Shown here piece after piece: positions 44,052-52,943 of a stretch of DNA of 64,000 bases. Numbering within the stretch: position 1 is the first letter of the stretch; each line of letters opens with the position of its first letter. The notes under the pieces were generated by a model that made no database searches, was not told where the DNA came from, and was given only the letters and a program-made list of their open reading frames with translations. The stretch spans positions 744,001 through 808,000 of the forward strand of contig OZ240251.1 of the NCBI GenBank assembly GCA_965198285.1. Direction: 5' to 3'. The stretch is from UBA11872 sp965198285 (lineage in GTDB: Bacteria; Chloroflexota; UBA11872). Both the position numbers and the translations under genes were made by a program.

Positions 44052-44990
44052 TTAGACGATGCGCTCGTCCTCGCGTCCGGCGGGACGGCGGCCGGCGGTG
44101 GTCAGGCGGGCGGCCTCGATCGACTGGGTTCCAGCCTCCAGAGCGCGGTCGTAGTCGCCCAGGCGGTAGGCCTCCAGGTGTTCGTCCCAGGAGTCGTCCG
44201 GCGTCTTGTTGGGTGAATGCGCCGACGCGAGGTTGGCGCGCGCGTAGACGACCAAGTCGTCCACGGCCACCTGCTGCGCCACGCAGCGGATGTGCTTGCG
44301 GCGCTCCATCGGGTCGTCCAGGGCCACAAGACGACGGGCGGCGGCTGCCACGCGGTCGATCAGGGTCTCGGCATAGTGTTCGCCCTTTTCGCGGCTGGCG
44401 TGGGTGCGCGGGTCGTCGCCGCCAACGCCTTCGGGCCATTGGTCGGGCGCCGGATCCAGCGCGGCCAGGTCCACGGTGCCGGGTTCGAGGTACATCATGA
44501 TCGAGGTTTCGATCGCGGCCGCATGGTCCATCGGATTCTCGAAGTCGGTCAGCAGATGCGCGTCAACGGACGCCATCACCAGGAGGTCCGCCTGCCGCAT
44601 GGCGGTGAGCGCGGCGCGGCGATAGGCCAGGTAGTCCTCGCTTCCGCCGTGCCCGCCCAGCCAGATCACGACGCGGGCGCCATTGCGCGCCAGGTAGTTC
44701 AGGACCATCAGGGCGTTGGCCTCGATCAAGTCGGTGGCCACAGGCATTCCCAGCGGCGAGGGAATCTCGTGCGCCCCGAGGAAGATCGTGGGAAAGACCA
44801 GCCCACCGGTCCGGTCGGCGGCACGCCGGCAAATCGCGGTCGACTTAACCGCGTCAAGGCCAACCGCGTTCTGGCGGCCGTGCCACTCCAGGGGTCCCGA
44901 CGGCACGTAGACGCAGGGGAACTCGGCCAGGGCGTCCCAGATCTGCTGGGGACGGCAGCGTTCGAGGCGGCGTTCGACAGGGGTCGCCAT
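44052..44990 (-). CDS. Creatininase family protein
   Basis: A 312-residue metallo-amidohydrolase-like protein. VPSGPLEWHGRQNAVGLDA is the family P-x-G-S/P-x-E-x-H-G metal motif, WLGGHGGSEDYL gives the second His region, and DHAAAIETSIMMYLEP the late Glu. Members hydrolyse creatinine, formamides or mycofactocin-related peptides; the substrate here is not clear. The C-terminal 100 residues are longer than in creatininase and helical. Two bases separate it from the epimerase gene upstream, so they are probably co-transcribed. Confidence 0.82.
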   Translation of the reverse strand: MATPVERRLERCRPQQIWDALAEFPCVYVPSGPLEWHGRQNAVGLDAVKSTAICRRAADRTGGLVFPTIFLGAHEIPSPLGMPVATDLIEANALMVLNYLARNGARVVIWLGGHGGSEDYLAYRRAALTAMRQADLLVMASVDAHLLTDFENPMDHAAAIETSIMMYLEPGTVDLAALDPAPDQWPEGVGGDDPRTHASREKGEHYAETLIDRVAAAARRLVALDDPMERRKHIRCVAQQVAVDDLVVYARANLASAHSPNKTPDDSWDEHLEAYRLGDYDRALEAGTQSIEAARLTTAGRRPAGREDERIV

Positions 44991-44992
44991 GC

Positions 44993-45862
44993 TTACGAGG
45001 CCTTTCCGACTCGTCCGACCACGCCTTTCGAGGTGAGGTTTTCGTACACGTCCCTGGCCCAGGTCACCTCGGAGTCATCTTGCGGCGCGTAGCCGATGAC
45101 GCGGCGGGCGTTCTCAAGGCCCCAGAAGGATCGGGTGTTGTCAGAGATGCCATAGAAGACCTGCCAGGGCACGCCCCATTCGTTCTCGATGTTCTCGGTC
45201 TCAATGGACTTGACGAAGAGTTGGGTCAGGTCGCGGGGACTGATGTAGGCGCCCAGGTTGCGTCGGACGGGGTAGCCCTGGATGTCGCCCTTCAGTTCGT
45301 TGGGATCGAGCTGGCGGGGAGCGCCGATGCGAATGTGGACGTTCTGCAGCTGGCGGCCCAGCGTGCCGGTGGCGAAGACGAAGCCCAGGTGCTCGTAGGA
45401 CTCCTTGGCCCAGCCGTAGTAGTTGTCGGAAAGCGGGCGGATGTCGTTGGTGGGCTGGAGCATGTCCATCTCGCGGCTGCGCAGCAGGTGTTCGTAGAAG
45501 TCGGCGGCGTGGTTGGAACTGGCCATCACGACCCGGCGCACGTTCTCTTCCAGCGACAGCCGGAAGACGTTGTAGGCCATGCGGACGTTGTCCATCTCAC
45601 CGTCGAAGTGCTCGCGGACGTCCTCGGTTCGGCGAATGAAGGCCAGGTGGATGACGGCGTCGCAGCCGGTGACGAGCGGGCGCAGCGTGTCGAGGTCGTC
45701 GACCAGGAGGCTTTGGACCTGAACGCCGGGGACTTCGTTGCCGTCGCGATCGGTGGTGGTGACGTCGACGAGGGTGCAGTCGTAGCGTTCGCGGAGGGTG
45801 GGCAGCATCTGGGCCGCCACGTAGCCGGCGGCGCCGGTGACGAGAACCTTGGGACGGGCCAT
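44993..45862 (-). CDS. NAD-dependent epimerase/dehydratase (extended SDR)
   Basis: A 289-residue short-chain dehydrogenase-type protein. KVLVTGAAGYVAAQML is the NAD-binding GxxGxxG loop, DAVIHLAF the strand-four motif, and DNYYGWAKESYEHL the catalytic YxxxK. It lacks the long sugar-binding extension of classical UDP-glucose epimerases and resembles uronate dehydrogenase-like enzymes. ATG 45862 follows AAGGTGAACC and is preferred over the in-frame start at 46003. It precedes the creatininase gene by two bases. Confidence 0.85.
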   Translation of the reverse strand: MARPKVLVTGAAGYVAAQMLPTLRERYDCTLVDVTTTDRDGNEVPGVQVQSLLVDDLDTLRPLVTGCDAVIHLAFIRRTEDVREHFDGEMDNVRMAYNVFRLSLEENVRRVVMASSNHAADFYEHLLRSREMDMLQPTNDIRPLSDNYYGWAKESYEHLGFVFATGTLGRQLQNVHIRIGAPRQLDPNELKGDIQGYPVRRNLGAYISPRDLTQLFVKSIETENIENEWGVPWQVFYGISDNTRSFWGLENARRVIGYAPQDDSEVTWARDVYENLTSKGVVGRVGKAS

Positions 45863-46257
45863 ACGGTTCACCTTGAAGCTGGTGCCGCATCGTAGCAACG
45901 GAGAGACCGTGGCGGCTTTCGTAGTTGACGTTCGCTTTTTGTATGGTAGCGTGACTCGACCGTGTGAGGACGGTTCCGACGGCGCGGTACCCCCACAAGC
46001 CATCCTGCCGAGACCTCGCTACCCGTGGACGGCTGGTAGCCGTCTGCGATCTCGCGGCCGCGCGCATCCCCCTGCCGCCGCGGCCGAAGAGACCCAGGGG
46101 CGAGAGGTCGAGCGATTGGTGGCCGTTCCTCCTTCGCGCCGTCGGGACCTCCTCCGCGCGGTCCACTAGGACCTCGTGCCTTGAGACGGCCGGCGGGTCG
46201 GCTACCTGACTGGCATTCGAGATTCGCCGCTGCCGCGATGGGAGAAGACTGGCCGTG
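45863..46257. other. Divergent intergenic region
   Basis: A gap of 395 bases between the minus-strand epimerase gene and the plus-strand DUF72 gene. It is GC-rich except for a short AT-rich patch around 45925-45955 (TTGACG at 45929, TTTTTGTATGG after it) that could hold a promoter. No gene or strong hairpin seen. Confidence 0.35.
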
Positions 46258-47091
46258 ATGTCCAATGCGAGTGTTGGTCGCATTAGCGTCGGCACGGCGA
46301 ACTGGTCGGACCACACGGGTTTCTACCCGCGAGGGACCAAGCCAGGTGAGCGTCTGGCGTACTACGCCTCGCGGCTCGGGGCTGTCGAGGTCAATGCCAG
46401 CTTCTACCGGCGGATTGATCCGTCGGTGTACGTGCAGTGGGCGGAGCAGACGCCGGATGTGTTCAAGTTTGTCGTGAAGGCGCACCGGGCGGTGGCGAAC
46501 CGGCCGCGCGACCCGGAGTTGGCCGCCGAGTACATCAAGACCCAGAACGAAGGCGTGCAACCGCTGCGGGAGGCCGGGAAGTTTGGCGGATTCCTGGTGC
46601 AGTTGGGCGCGAACGTGCGTCCGAAGCCGGAGATGTATGACCACCTGTCGCGGTTGCGGGACGGGCTGGGCGAGGACCCGGTGGCGATCGAGTTCCGGTC
46701 TCCGGCCTGGCTGGAGGGCGGGACGCGTGCGGAGACACTGGAGCGGCTAAGGGCTCTAGGGCTGGCCGCGGTGATCCCGGACGAGCCGCGCGCGGCGGCC
46801 GCCCGGTTGCCGGAGCCCGTGACGGAATTGACCGCACCCTCACTGGCGTACTTTCGCTTTATGGGGCGTGACAGCGCGGGCGAAATCTCGGCTCGCGAGC
46901 GCCGGGCACTGCGGGTGCAGCATGCTTACACGGACGCTGAGATTGGCGAACTGGCTGACCTGGTGACGGCCCGACACGGGCCCGCGACCGACAGCTTTGT
47001 GATCTTCTACAACAAGAAGGGGCCGAACCGAGTGGAGGAGGCGATGCGGCTGGCCAGGGAGCTTGAGGGGCGGGGCTACCCGGCGGGCTAG
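46258..47091 (+). CDS. DUF72 family protein
   Basis: A 277-residue TIM-barrel-like protein. ISVGTANWSDHTGFYP, YYASRLGAVEVNASFYR, FKFVVKAHRAVAN and FLVQLGANVRPK are the standard DUF72 blocks, and the C-terminal DSFVIFYNKKGPNRVEEAMRLA holds the conserved N-x-K/N region. Function unknown, though the fold suggests an enzyme. A GTG at 46255 directly precedes the ATG at 46258; ATG is chosen. Its last four bases overlap the stop of the converging glycosyltransferase. Confidence 0.9.
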   Translation: MSNASVGRISVGTANWSDHTGFYPRGTKPGERLAYYASRLGAVEVNASFYRRIDPSVYVQWAEQTPDVFKFVVKAHRAVANRPRDPELAAEYIKTQNEGVQPLREAGKFGGFLVQLGANVRPKPEMYDHLSRLRDGLGEDPVAIEFRSPAWLEGGTRAETLERLRALGLAAVIPDEPRAAAARLPEPVTELTAPSLAYFRFMGRDSAGEISARERRALRVQHAYTDAEIGELADLVTARHGPATDSFVIFYNKKGPNRVEEAMRLARELEGRGYPAG

Positions 47092-48236
47092 CGACGGGCC
47101 GATGCTGTCGAGTCAGCGACTTCGTGAAGGACGGCGAGCAGCCGCTCGGCCGTGCGGGGCCAGGTGAAGTCCCGGGCGCGCTGTCTGCCGCGTGCGACCA
47201 ACGTTGCGCGGCGCTGGGGCTGGGTGACGACGCGTTCGATGGCTGACGCGATGGCCTTCACGTCCGTCGGATCGACAAGCTCGGCCGCGCCGCCGGTGAT
47301 TTCCGGCAGCGAGGTGGTGTTCGACGCGATCACTGGGCAACCGAGGGCCATGGCTTCGAGAGGTGGGTGGCCGAAGGTTTCGGCCAGGGAGACGTAGACC
47401 AGGGCGTCGGCCTGCTCGTAGTGGGCGGCGATGCGGTTGTGTGGAACCGGGCCGAGAAGGGATACCGCGTCGGCCATCCCCAATTCCTCGGCCATGCGCC
47501 GCAGGTCGGCGGCGGTGAGATCGGCGTCGGCGCCCGCGATGCGTAGTTCGTGCGGAATTGCGTTTCGTTGGCGCAGCATCGCGAAGGCCTGGAGCAGGCG
47601 AGGGTAGTTCTTGTGGCCGTAGAGGGTGGAGACGGCCAGCAGGTAGGGGCGCCGGCTTCGACGGGTAGAGGGCGGCCTGTCGAGCGCTCCGGCGATATGC
47701 GGGGCCAGGCCGTGGGGGACGATGCGAATGCGGGCCGGATCGAGTCCCAGCAAGTAGGCCGCATCGTCGGCGGCAGCCTGCGATCCGGCGAGTACCCGAT
47801 CCGCGCCGCGGAGCGATCGGCGCACCGTGAACTGCAGATAGCGGCGTCGCAGCCAGTTGAACTGGCGTGGGTGCGTGAGGAATTGCGACGAGCGCAGCAT
47901 GACCACGCGCGGTCGGGGGCCGCCGGGCGGCGCGACGTTGACGGTGTGGAGGGTGACGTGGGGGCGCACGCGACCGAGATCCAGGGCGTACCCGGTGTGC
48001 TGGTAGAGAACGCGGAATGGGCGCGATCGGGCGGCGGCTCGAACGGGGTGGAGGCTTACGTTTGGGCGTTCGGAAAGCTCGTGGAGGAGGGCGAAGGCTG
48101 GGCAGAAGACGTGCCAAGTCGAGCGAGGCGCCAGGTCGGCCAGCGCGGCGACGAGGTGGACGGTGGTGTGGCGCAGCGGACCGGCGCCGGGCAACAGTCC
48201 GGTGCCGGCAGCCACGGCGTCCACCGCGATGCGCAT
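47088..48236 (-). CDS. Family 4 glycosyltransferase
   Basis: A 382-residue GT-B glycosyltransferase. The C-terminal donor-binding half is clear: YLLAVSTLYGHKNYPRLLQAF, then VYVSLAETFGHPPLEAMALGCPVIASNTTSLPEI, which holds the E-x7-E retaining motif. The N-terminal half has a short GTGLLPGAGPLRHTTVHL acceptor loop. It transfers a sugar, often mannose or glucose, to a lipid or polysaccharide; donor and acceptor unknown. No other cell-envelope sugar genes are adjacent. ATG 48236 is preferred to an upstream start at 48260. Confidence 0.88.
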   Translation of the reverse strand: MRIAVDAVAAGTGLLPGAGPLRHTTVHLVAALADLAPRSTWHVFCPAFALLHELSERPNVSLHPVRAAARSRPFRVLYQHTGYALDLGRVRPHVTLHTVNVAPPGGPRPRVVMLRSSQFLTHPRQFNWLRRRYLQFTVRRSLRGADRVLAGSQAAADDAAYLLGLDPARIRIVPHGLAPHIAGALDRPPSTRRSRRPYLLAVSTLYGHKNYPRLLQAFAMLRQRNAIPHELRIAGADADLTAADLRRMAEELGMADAVSLLGPVPHNRIAAHYEQADALVYVSLAETFGHPPLEAMALGCPVIASNTTSLPEITGGAAELVDPTDVKAIASAIERVVTQPQRRATLVARGRQRARDFTWPRTAERLLAVLHEVADSTASARR

Positions 48237-48322
48237 GCCTAGCACCCGGGCAGAGCCCACGGCTCCGCCAGCGCCCGTGCCTGGAGGCTCTCACGGGGCG
48301 CCACGGCTGCGGTGCCGCGGCG

Positions 48323-49009
48323 CTACAAGCCCAGCAGCTTGCGGTAGCCCTCGAGCGTGAATTCAGGCGAGGCGGCGAACTCTTTGCGTCTGGTCTCGTC
48401 GGCGATGACGTCGCGGGCGGCGTCGGCAACTTCTCCCGCGATTTCCGAGGGGATCACCACGAGTCCGTTCACGTCGCCGTGCAGCAAGTCGCCGGTCTGG
48501 ATGGGGACGCCGTCGATCACCACCGGCTCACCGGCGTCGTATATCACGGCCGTGCCGTGCGCGACCACGGGACCGCGAGCGAAGTAGTGGAGGCCCAGCG
48601 CCTCGACTTCCGGCAGGTCGCGCACGCCGCCATCGGTGACCAGCCCGATCCCGCCCAGCGCCCGGATCAGGGTGCCCATGACGTCGCCGCAGTGGCAGGA
48701 CTTGGACGGGTTGTTGCCGGAGTCCTGGATAACGACCACGGATGGCCGCGGTGACTGATCCATGGCTTCCCAGAGGCCGAACTGGAGGGCCGGGTCGCGT
48801 CGGCGCGCGTAGGTGGTGCTGTCGCCCTTGGCGGTGACGGCGTAGCCGACCATCGGTTCTTCCTTGCCGGGAAACAGCGCGCGCACATTGGCGCCCACGT
48901 AGCCCAGCGTCTGGTCGCGAACCTTGAAGGGCTCAATGGCGTTGGCGATGGTGGCTGAGTCGAAGGTCTTGAGTTCTTCGAGCTGGGCGTCGGTGAGCGT
49001 GGCGGGCAT
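48323..49009 (-). CDS. RraA-like family protein (HMG/CHA aldolase-like)
   Basis: A 228-residue RraA-fold protein. GDVMGTLIRALGGIGLVTDGGVRDLPEVEALG contains the conserved Arg-Asp pair of class II pyruvate aldolases and RraA proteins. VVIDGVPIQTGDLLHGDVNGLVVIP is the second signature. It may be a 4-hydroxy-4-methyl-2-oxoglutarate/4-carboxy-4-hydroxy-2-oxoadipate aldolase or an RNase E inhibitor-like protein; in such genomes catabolic aldolase is more likely. It lies alone between the glycosyltransferase and proC. Confidence 0.85.
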   Translation of the reverse strand: MPATLTDAQLEELKTFDSATIANAIEPFKVRDQTLGYVGANVRALFPGKEEPMVGYAVTAKGDSTTYARRRDPALQFGLWEAMDQSPRPSVVVIQDSGNNPSKSCHCGDVMGTLIRALGGIGLVTDGGVRDLPEVEALGLHYFARGPVVAHGTAVIYDAGEPVVIDGVPIQTGDLLHGDVNGLVVIPSEIAGEVADAARDVIADETRRKEFAASPEFTLEGYRKLLGL

Positions 49010-49067
49010 GGGGCTGCGTCTCCGGATTCGTTCGAGCGCACGCTAGCAGAGGCGACCGACTGCATGT

Positions 49068-49865
49068 CTAGGCCAGTTCGCGGGCCCGTCGGGTTGCGGC
49101 GTCGATAGCGGCGCGCATGGCTGCCGGAAAGTCGAAGTCCTCCAAGGCCGCCAGGGCGGCCGCGGTGGTTCCTCCGGGCGAGGTGACGGCTTCGCGCAAG
49201 GCGGCGGGCTGGCTGCGGGTGGCCTGCCAGAGCGCCGCCGATCCGGCGATGGTTTCCCGAACCAGCTCCGTGGCCATGTCACGGTCGAGTCCCTGCGCGG
49301 CGGCGGCATCGATCCAGGCTTCGGCCAGCAGGTAGACGTAGGCGGGACCGCTGCCGTGGACGGCGGTGGCGACGTCGATCAGCTCTTCGCGCTCGATCTC
49401 GACTTCCATCCCCAGTGCTCCCAGAACCGCGCGCGTCCGGTTGCGGTCGGCTGACGTAACGCCGCGGTCGGCGATCCAGACGGAGGCGCCGCGCCCCACC
49501 TGGGCCGCGATGTTGGGCATGACGCGCACCACGCGGTCGGTCCCCAGGCCGGTGCGAAGGGTCTCAAGCGTGACGCCGGCCATGATCGAGATGACGAGTG
49601 CCGCGTCGTCGAGGGCTGGACGGAGCGCGGGGGCGAGGTCCTGAAAGTTCTGGGGCTTCACGGCCAGGATGGCGAGCGTCGCGCCGGATACGGCGGCGTC
49701 CGCACTGCCGGTGACGCCGACGCCGAAATCGTCGGCCAGCACGGCGCGGCGGTCGGCGTCGATTTCGGCCACGGTCAGGTCGGTCGGCGCGAGGCCGCCG
49801 CGCGCGATCAGACCGCGCAAAATCGCCGCGCCCATGGCTCCTCCGCCGACAACCGCTGTGTGCAC
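49068..49865 (-). CDS. proC: Pyrroline-5-carboxylate reductase
   Basis: A 265-residue enzyme for the last step of proline synthesis. AVVGGGAMGAAILRGLI is the Rossmann NADPH loop, AVKPQNFQDL the substrate region, and AATAVHGSGPAYVYLLAEAWIDAA followed by QAT-type residues near TSPGGTTAAALAALE is the proC signature. Length is normal. It is 54 bases downstream of the comEC stop on the same strand. Confidence 0.95.
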   Translation of the reverse strand: MHTAVVGGGAMGAAILRGLIARGGLAPTDLTVAEIDADRRAVLADDFGVGVTGSADAAVSGATLAILAVKPQNFQDLAPALRPALDDAALVISIMAGVTLETLRTGLGTDRVVRVMPNIAAQVGRGASVWIADRGVTSADRNRTRAVLGALGMEVEIEREELIDVATAVHGSGPAYVYLLAEAWIDAAAAQGLDRDMATELVRETIAGSAALWQATRSQPAALREAVTSPGGTTAAALAALEDFDFPAAMRAAIDAATRRARELA

Positions 49866-49919
49866 TGGTGCGCCCCGTTTCGAAGCCGAACCGCGAAGGA
49901 TCGTACCCCTTGCGATGTC

Positions 49920-52037
49920 TCAGCTTGGCCGGCGGACCTCGATTTCGCCTGCATGCGCGCGGATCGACATGACTGTGCCCGCCACGATTTCACGCACGCC
50001 TGCTTGCCCGTCAGGATCGATGGCGACGGCTGCGACCTGGGCGCGTGTTGGGTGAGGGACCAGCAGGAGGCGGATACCTGCCGCGCTTAGGGCGCTGAAG
50101 TCGGACGGGCCGAGCGTGCTGCGCCGGGTGAGGACAAGGACGTCGGCGGGCACCACCGTCGGCGGACGAGCAGCACCGGGCGGTGCCACCAAGACTGTGA
50201 GGTCCGAGGTTGAAACGTGTGCCCAGGCGCCGGACGCGTCGTGGAGCAGCCTTACGGTGAGACCGCCGCTGGACGACGTTCCTGTCGCGTCGACCCGTGC
50301 GCGGTGGGCGCCGCCCTGAGAGACGAGGGCTGACCCAAGCCCGTGCAGCGGCGGGGCCGCCGCAAGCGCCACGGGCCGCTCCGCCAAAAGGCCCAGGGCC
50401 GTCGCGCTGGCGCGGCCGTCGGTGCGTGGCATCGCCAGCAGGTCGACGGTCGGGTCCCAGGCTGGCAGTGCGGCGTCCAGCACGTACGGTCGCAGGCGGT
50501 CGCCCGCGACAACGAGACTTGCATCGGCATGCCGCGCGTAGACCGTGGGTGCGGTGCCGGCGAAGTCGAAGGTGAGGCGGGTTGCCGGGTCGTGGAACAG
50601 GCGCGGAGCGGCGACGAGGGCCAGGACCGGCGGAAGCGCGAATGCCGCGACGCCCAGCCCGACGGCAAGCGACCTGACGCGGCGTGTCCTGACCTGCGGG
50701 ATCTGCCACGGTTGGCGGCCGCCGAGGGCGACCAGCAGCGCGATTGCCGCATAGACGGCAGCGGCGTGTCCCAGGCCGAAGCCGGGGATTGGGACCGATG
50801 CACCGGGCAGCGCGGCTGCCAGGCGGGCGGCCTGAATCAGGTACTCCAGCGGAACCCAGGCGGCCCAGGCGAGCACCTCGCCGAACGGCCAGCCGGCGGC
50901 CGCCCAGACGGCCACGGGCGCGCCGGTGGCCATGATCCAGACGGGCGCGGCCAGGGCCAGCAGGTTGGCAGGGATTGCGGCCAGCTGAAGGCGCTCGAAG
51001 GTGTGGGCAATGATCGGCGTGACCATGAGGCTGGCCGTGGCGGTGACGGCCAGCGGCTCGGCGGCGAGGCGGGGAAGGCGCGCGCGGGCTGTGAGCCACT
51101 CCGAGAGTCCCGGCGCGACGACGACCAGGCCCAGCGTGCCGGCGAAGGAGAGTTGAAAGCCGACGTCGGCCAGGGCCGACGGATCGACGAGGACGATCGC
51201 CAGCGCCGCCACGGCCAAGGCGACCAGCGCGTCGGTATCACGCCCAAGCAGCCAGGCCAGCAGGATCAGTTCGCCCATCAGCGTGGCCCGCACCACGCTT
51301 GGTTCACCGCCGGCGAGGGCGGCGTAAACGGGTAGGGCGAGCATGGCCAGCAGGACGCTGTAGCGGCCAATCAGCCAGCCAGCCATGCGACGCACGGCCA
51401 GGGCGACGAGGGTGATGTTGAAGCCGGAGATTGCGACGACGTGGATCAGGCCGGAGGCGAGGAAGTCGTCGCGCAGGTCGCCCGGGAGGCTTGAACGCTT
51501 GCCGACCAGGATGGCCGAGAGCAGGGCGCCGTGCGGCTCGGGCAAGACGCCGCGCACGCTGCGGTCGATGTGATCGCGCAGCCGCGTCAGCCAGGGTTGG
51601 TTGGCGTCGGGCGGCGGCGACAGGATGCGTACGTGTCGGGTTTCGATGCGTCCGGCGAATGTCTCTGCGGTCTGCTGCAGACCGGGTGAGCCGCGTGGTC
51701 GGGACGGCTCGAACGCGCCGGTGACGGCCACACGGGCGCCGGGCGGGGCTGCGCCGCCTGGGGCGAAGAATTCGACAAGGCCGGCGGCCAGCGTGCGTTC
51801 CATTCCGACAGGGCCCGCGCGTTCGACCTCCAGCGTGCGGCGCGCGCCGGCGTGCTCATCGACGACAAGTCCTTCGAGCTGGAGTTGGAGGCCCGGCGGC
51901 GCTTGCACCAGGGGAGCCTGAGCCTGCTGGTGGTGCGCGGCGCGTGCCAGTCCCAACGCGAGCGCCGCAGGGATCAGCAGGGCGGCCAGACGGGTTGGTC
52001 GGAGGGCGCTGGCGGCCAGCAGACCTACAGCCAACAC
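49920..52037 (-). CDS. comEC: ComEC/Rec2 competence channel, with degenerate C-terminal domain
   Basis: A protein of at least 705 residues. The N-terminal half includes an OB-like part (LEGLVVDEHAG), then the ComEC core LPEPHGALLSAILVGKRSSLP and DDFLASGLIHVVAISGFNITL with multiple membrane helices. The C-terminal beta-lactamase-like domain lacks the HxHxDH metal motif (LLAMPRTDGRASATAL stands in its place). It imports single-stranded DNA. The frame stays open upstream to 52160 and encodes hydrophobic residues typical of the ComEC N-terminus, but without ATG, GTG or TTG beyond 52037, so the true start may be a rare codon. Confidence 0.83.
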   Translation of the reverse strand: MLAVGLLAASALRPTRLAALLIPAALALGLARAAHHQQAQAPLVQAPPGLQLQLEGLVVDEHAGARRTLEVERAGPVGMERTLAAGLVEFFAPGGAAPPGARVAVTGAFEPSRPRGSPGLQQTAETFAGRIETRHVRILSPPPDANQPWLTRLRDHIDRSVRGVLPEPHGALLSAILVGKRSSLPGDLRDDFLASGLIHVVAISGFNITLVALAVRRMAGWLIGRYSVLLAMLALPVYAALAGGEPSVVRATLMGELILLAWLLGRDTDALVALAVAALAIVLVDPSALADVGFQLSFAGTLGLVVVAPGLSEWLTARARLPRLAAEPLAVTATASLMVTPIIAHTFERLQLAAIPANLLALAAPVWIMATGAPVAVWAAAGWPFGEVLAWAAWVPLEYLIQAARLAAALPGASVPIPGFGLGHAAAVYAAIALLVALGGRQPWQIPQVRTRRVRSLAVGLGVAAFALPPVLALVAAPRLFHDPATRLTFDFAGTAPTVYARHADASLVVAGDRLRPYVLDAALPAWDPTVDLLAMPRTDGRASATALGLLAERPVALAAAPPLHGLGSALVSQGGAHRARVDATGTSSSGGLTVRLLHDASGAWAHVSTSDLTVLVAPPGAARPPTVVPADVLVLTRRSTLGPSDFSALSAAGIRLLLVPHPTRAQVAAVAIDPDGQAGVREIVAGTVMSIRAHAGEIEVRRPS

Positions 52038-52184
52038 AGCCGTCAGCCAGGCCGGAGCGGCGCCCCACCAGACGGTTGCGGCGACGCCGACCAGGAATGC
52101 GGCGCTGGCGGCGACGATCAGGGCGGGTGACCCAAGCTCCGCCCCGTATGATTTGCTACGTCAGCCAGTGCTCCAGGCCAACCT

Positions 52185-52541
52185 ATGGATCGCCGACGCC
52201 AACGCGCCTTTTTCGCCGCCATCTTTTCGATCTTCTTCATCACGCTGATCGTGTTCGTGTGGTCGCTGCAGTCGGGACCGCTACCGATCCTCGTGGAAGG
52301 GGCTCTCATCGGCACGATGGCGCTGCTGGCGCTGCGCGGGCGGCGACTGACCGCGCCATTGCGGCGCAACCTGCGCCGGGTGTTCTGGTTGTTCTTCATC
52401 GCCGTCACGATCAGCGTGGTTGCATGGGCGCGTGAGGTCGGCCTGCTGCTCCCAATCGTGATCGAGGCGGTGCTGCTGATCGTGGCGCTGCTCGTCATGC
52501 GTGGAACGCGACCCGTGGACGACACTACGGTCGAAAGCTGA
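52185..52541 (+). CDS. Hypothetical membrane protein, 118 aa
   Basis: Four hydrophobic segments (about 8-26, 33-48, 65-80, 86-105) separated by short basic loops (RGRRLTAPLRRNLRR). The layout is helical-hairpin pairs, like small integral membrane proteins of unknown role. No family recognised. It lies divergently next to comEC and its 3' end overlaps the comEA-like gene by 17 bases. Confidence 0.6.
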   Translation: MDRRRQRAFFAAIFSIFFITLIVFVWSLQSGPLPILVEGALIGTMALLALRGRRLTAPLRRNLRRVFWLFFIAVTISVVAWAREVGLLLPIVIEAVLLIVALLVMRGTRPVDDTTVES

Positions 52542-52938
52542 TCAGCGGCAGGACGCGCTGGACCGTGGCGTCCGGGATACCCAGCGCACGCAGGTCGGCG
52601 GCGGAATGTAGCGATCCGAAGAGTATCCGTGCGTGCACGATTCGGGCGGCGTAGACGGGACCGATACCGGGCAGTTGATCGGCTAACTCGTCGGCGTTGA
52701 GCGTGTTGACGGCAGCAGTTCCGGTGGCCCGGGGCACCTGGGACGGCATGGCCGACGTTGCCGGTGTCCAGGCCGGCCCGGGCGTAGAACCAGTGCCGAC
52801 CAGCAGGATGCTGAAGATCAGCGCGGCGGCCGCGGCCGCAACGGTCAGCAGACGAATGCCGCGGAGCTTCGCGTCAGTCTCGTCCACGGCGGCGAGATGG
52901 GCGTCTGATCCTTGGATCGAGGATTCGGGTAAGTCCAT
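52525..52938 (-). CDS. comEA: ComEA-like helix-hairpin-helix DNA receptor
   Basis: A 137-residue protein with one membrane segment (about 28-47, IRLLTVAAAAAALIFSILLVG), a Pro/Thr linker and a C-terminal HhH domain: VNTLNADELADQLPGIGPVYAARIVHAR and FGSLHSAADLRALGI. This is the ComEA arrangement that binds incoming DNA outside the membrane and hands it to ComEC. The comEC gene is close by on the same strand, separated only by the opposite-strand membrane gene. The first HhH opens with VNTLNADEL, as in the family. Confidence 0.85.
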   Translation of the reverse strand: MDLPESSIQGSDAHLAAVDETDAKLRGIRLLTVAAAAAALIFSILLVGTGSTPGPAWTPATSAMPSQVPRATGTAAVNTLNADELADQLPGIGPVYAARIVHARILFGSLHSAADLRALGIPDATVQRVLPLISFRP

Positions 52939-52943
52939 CGGTG

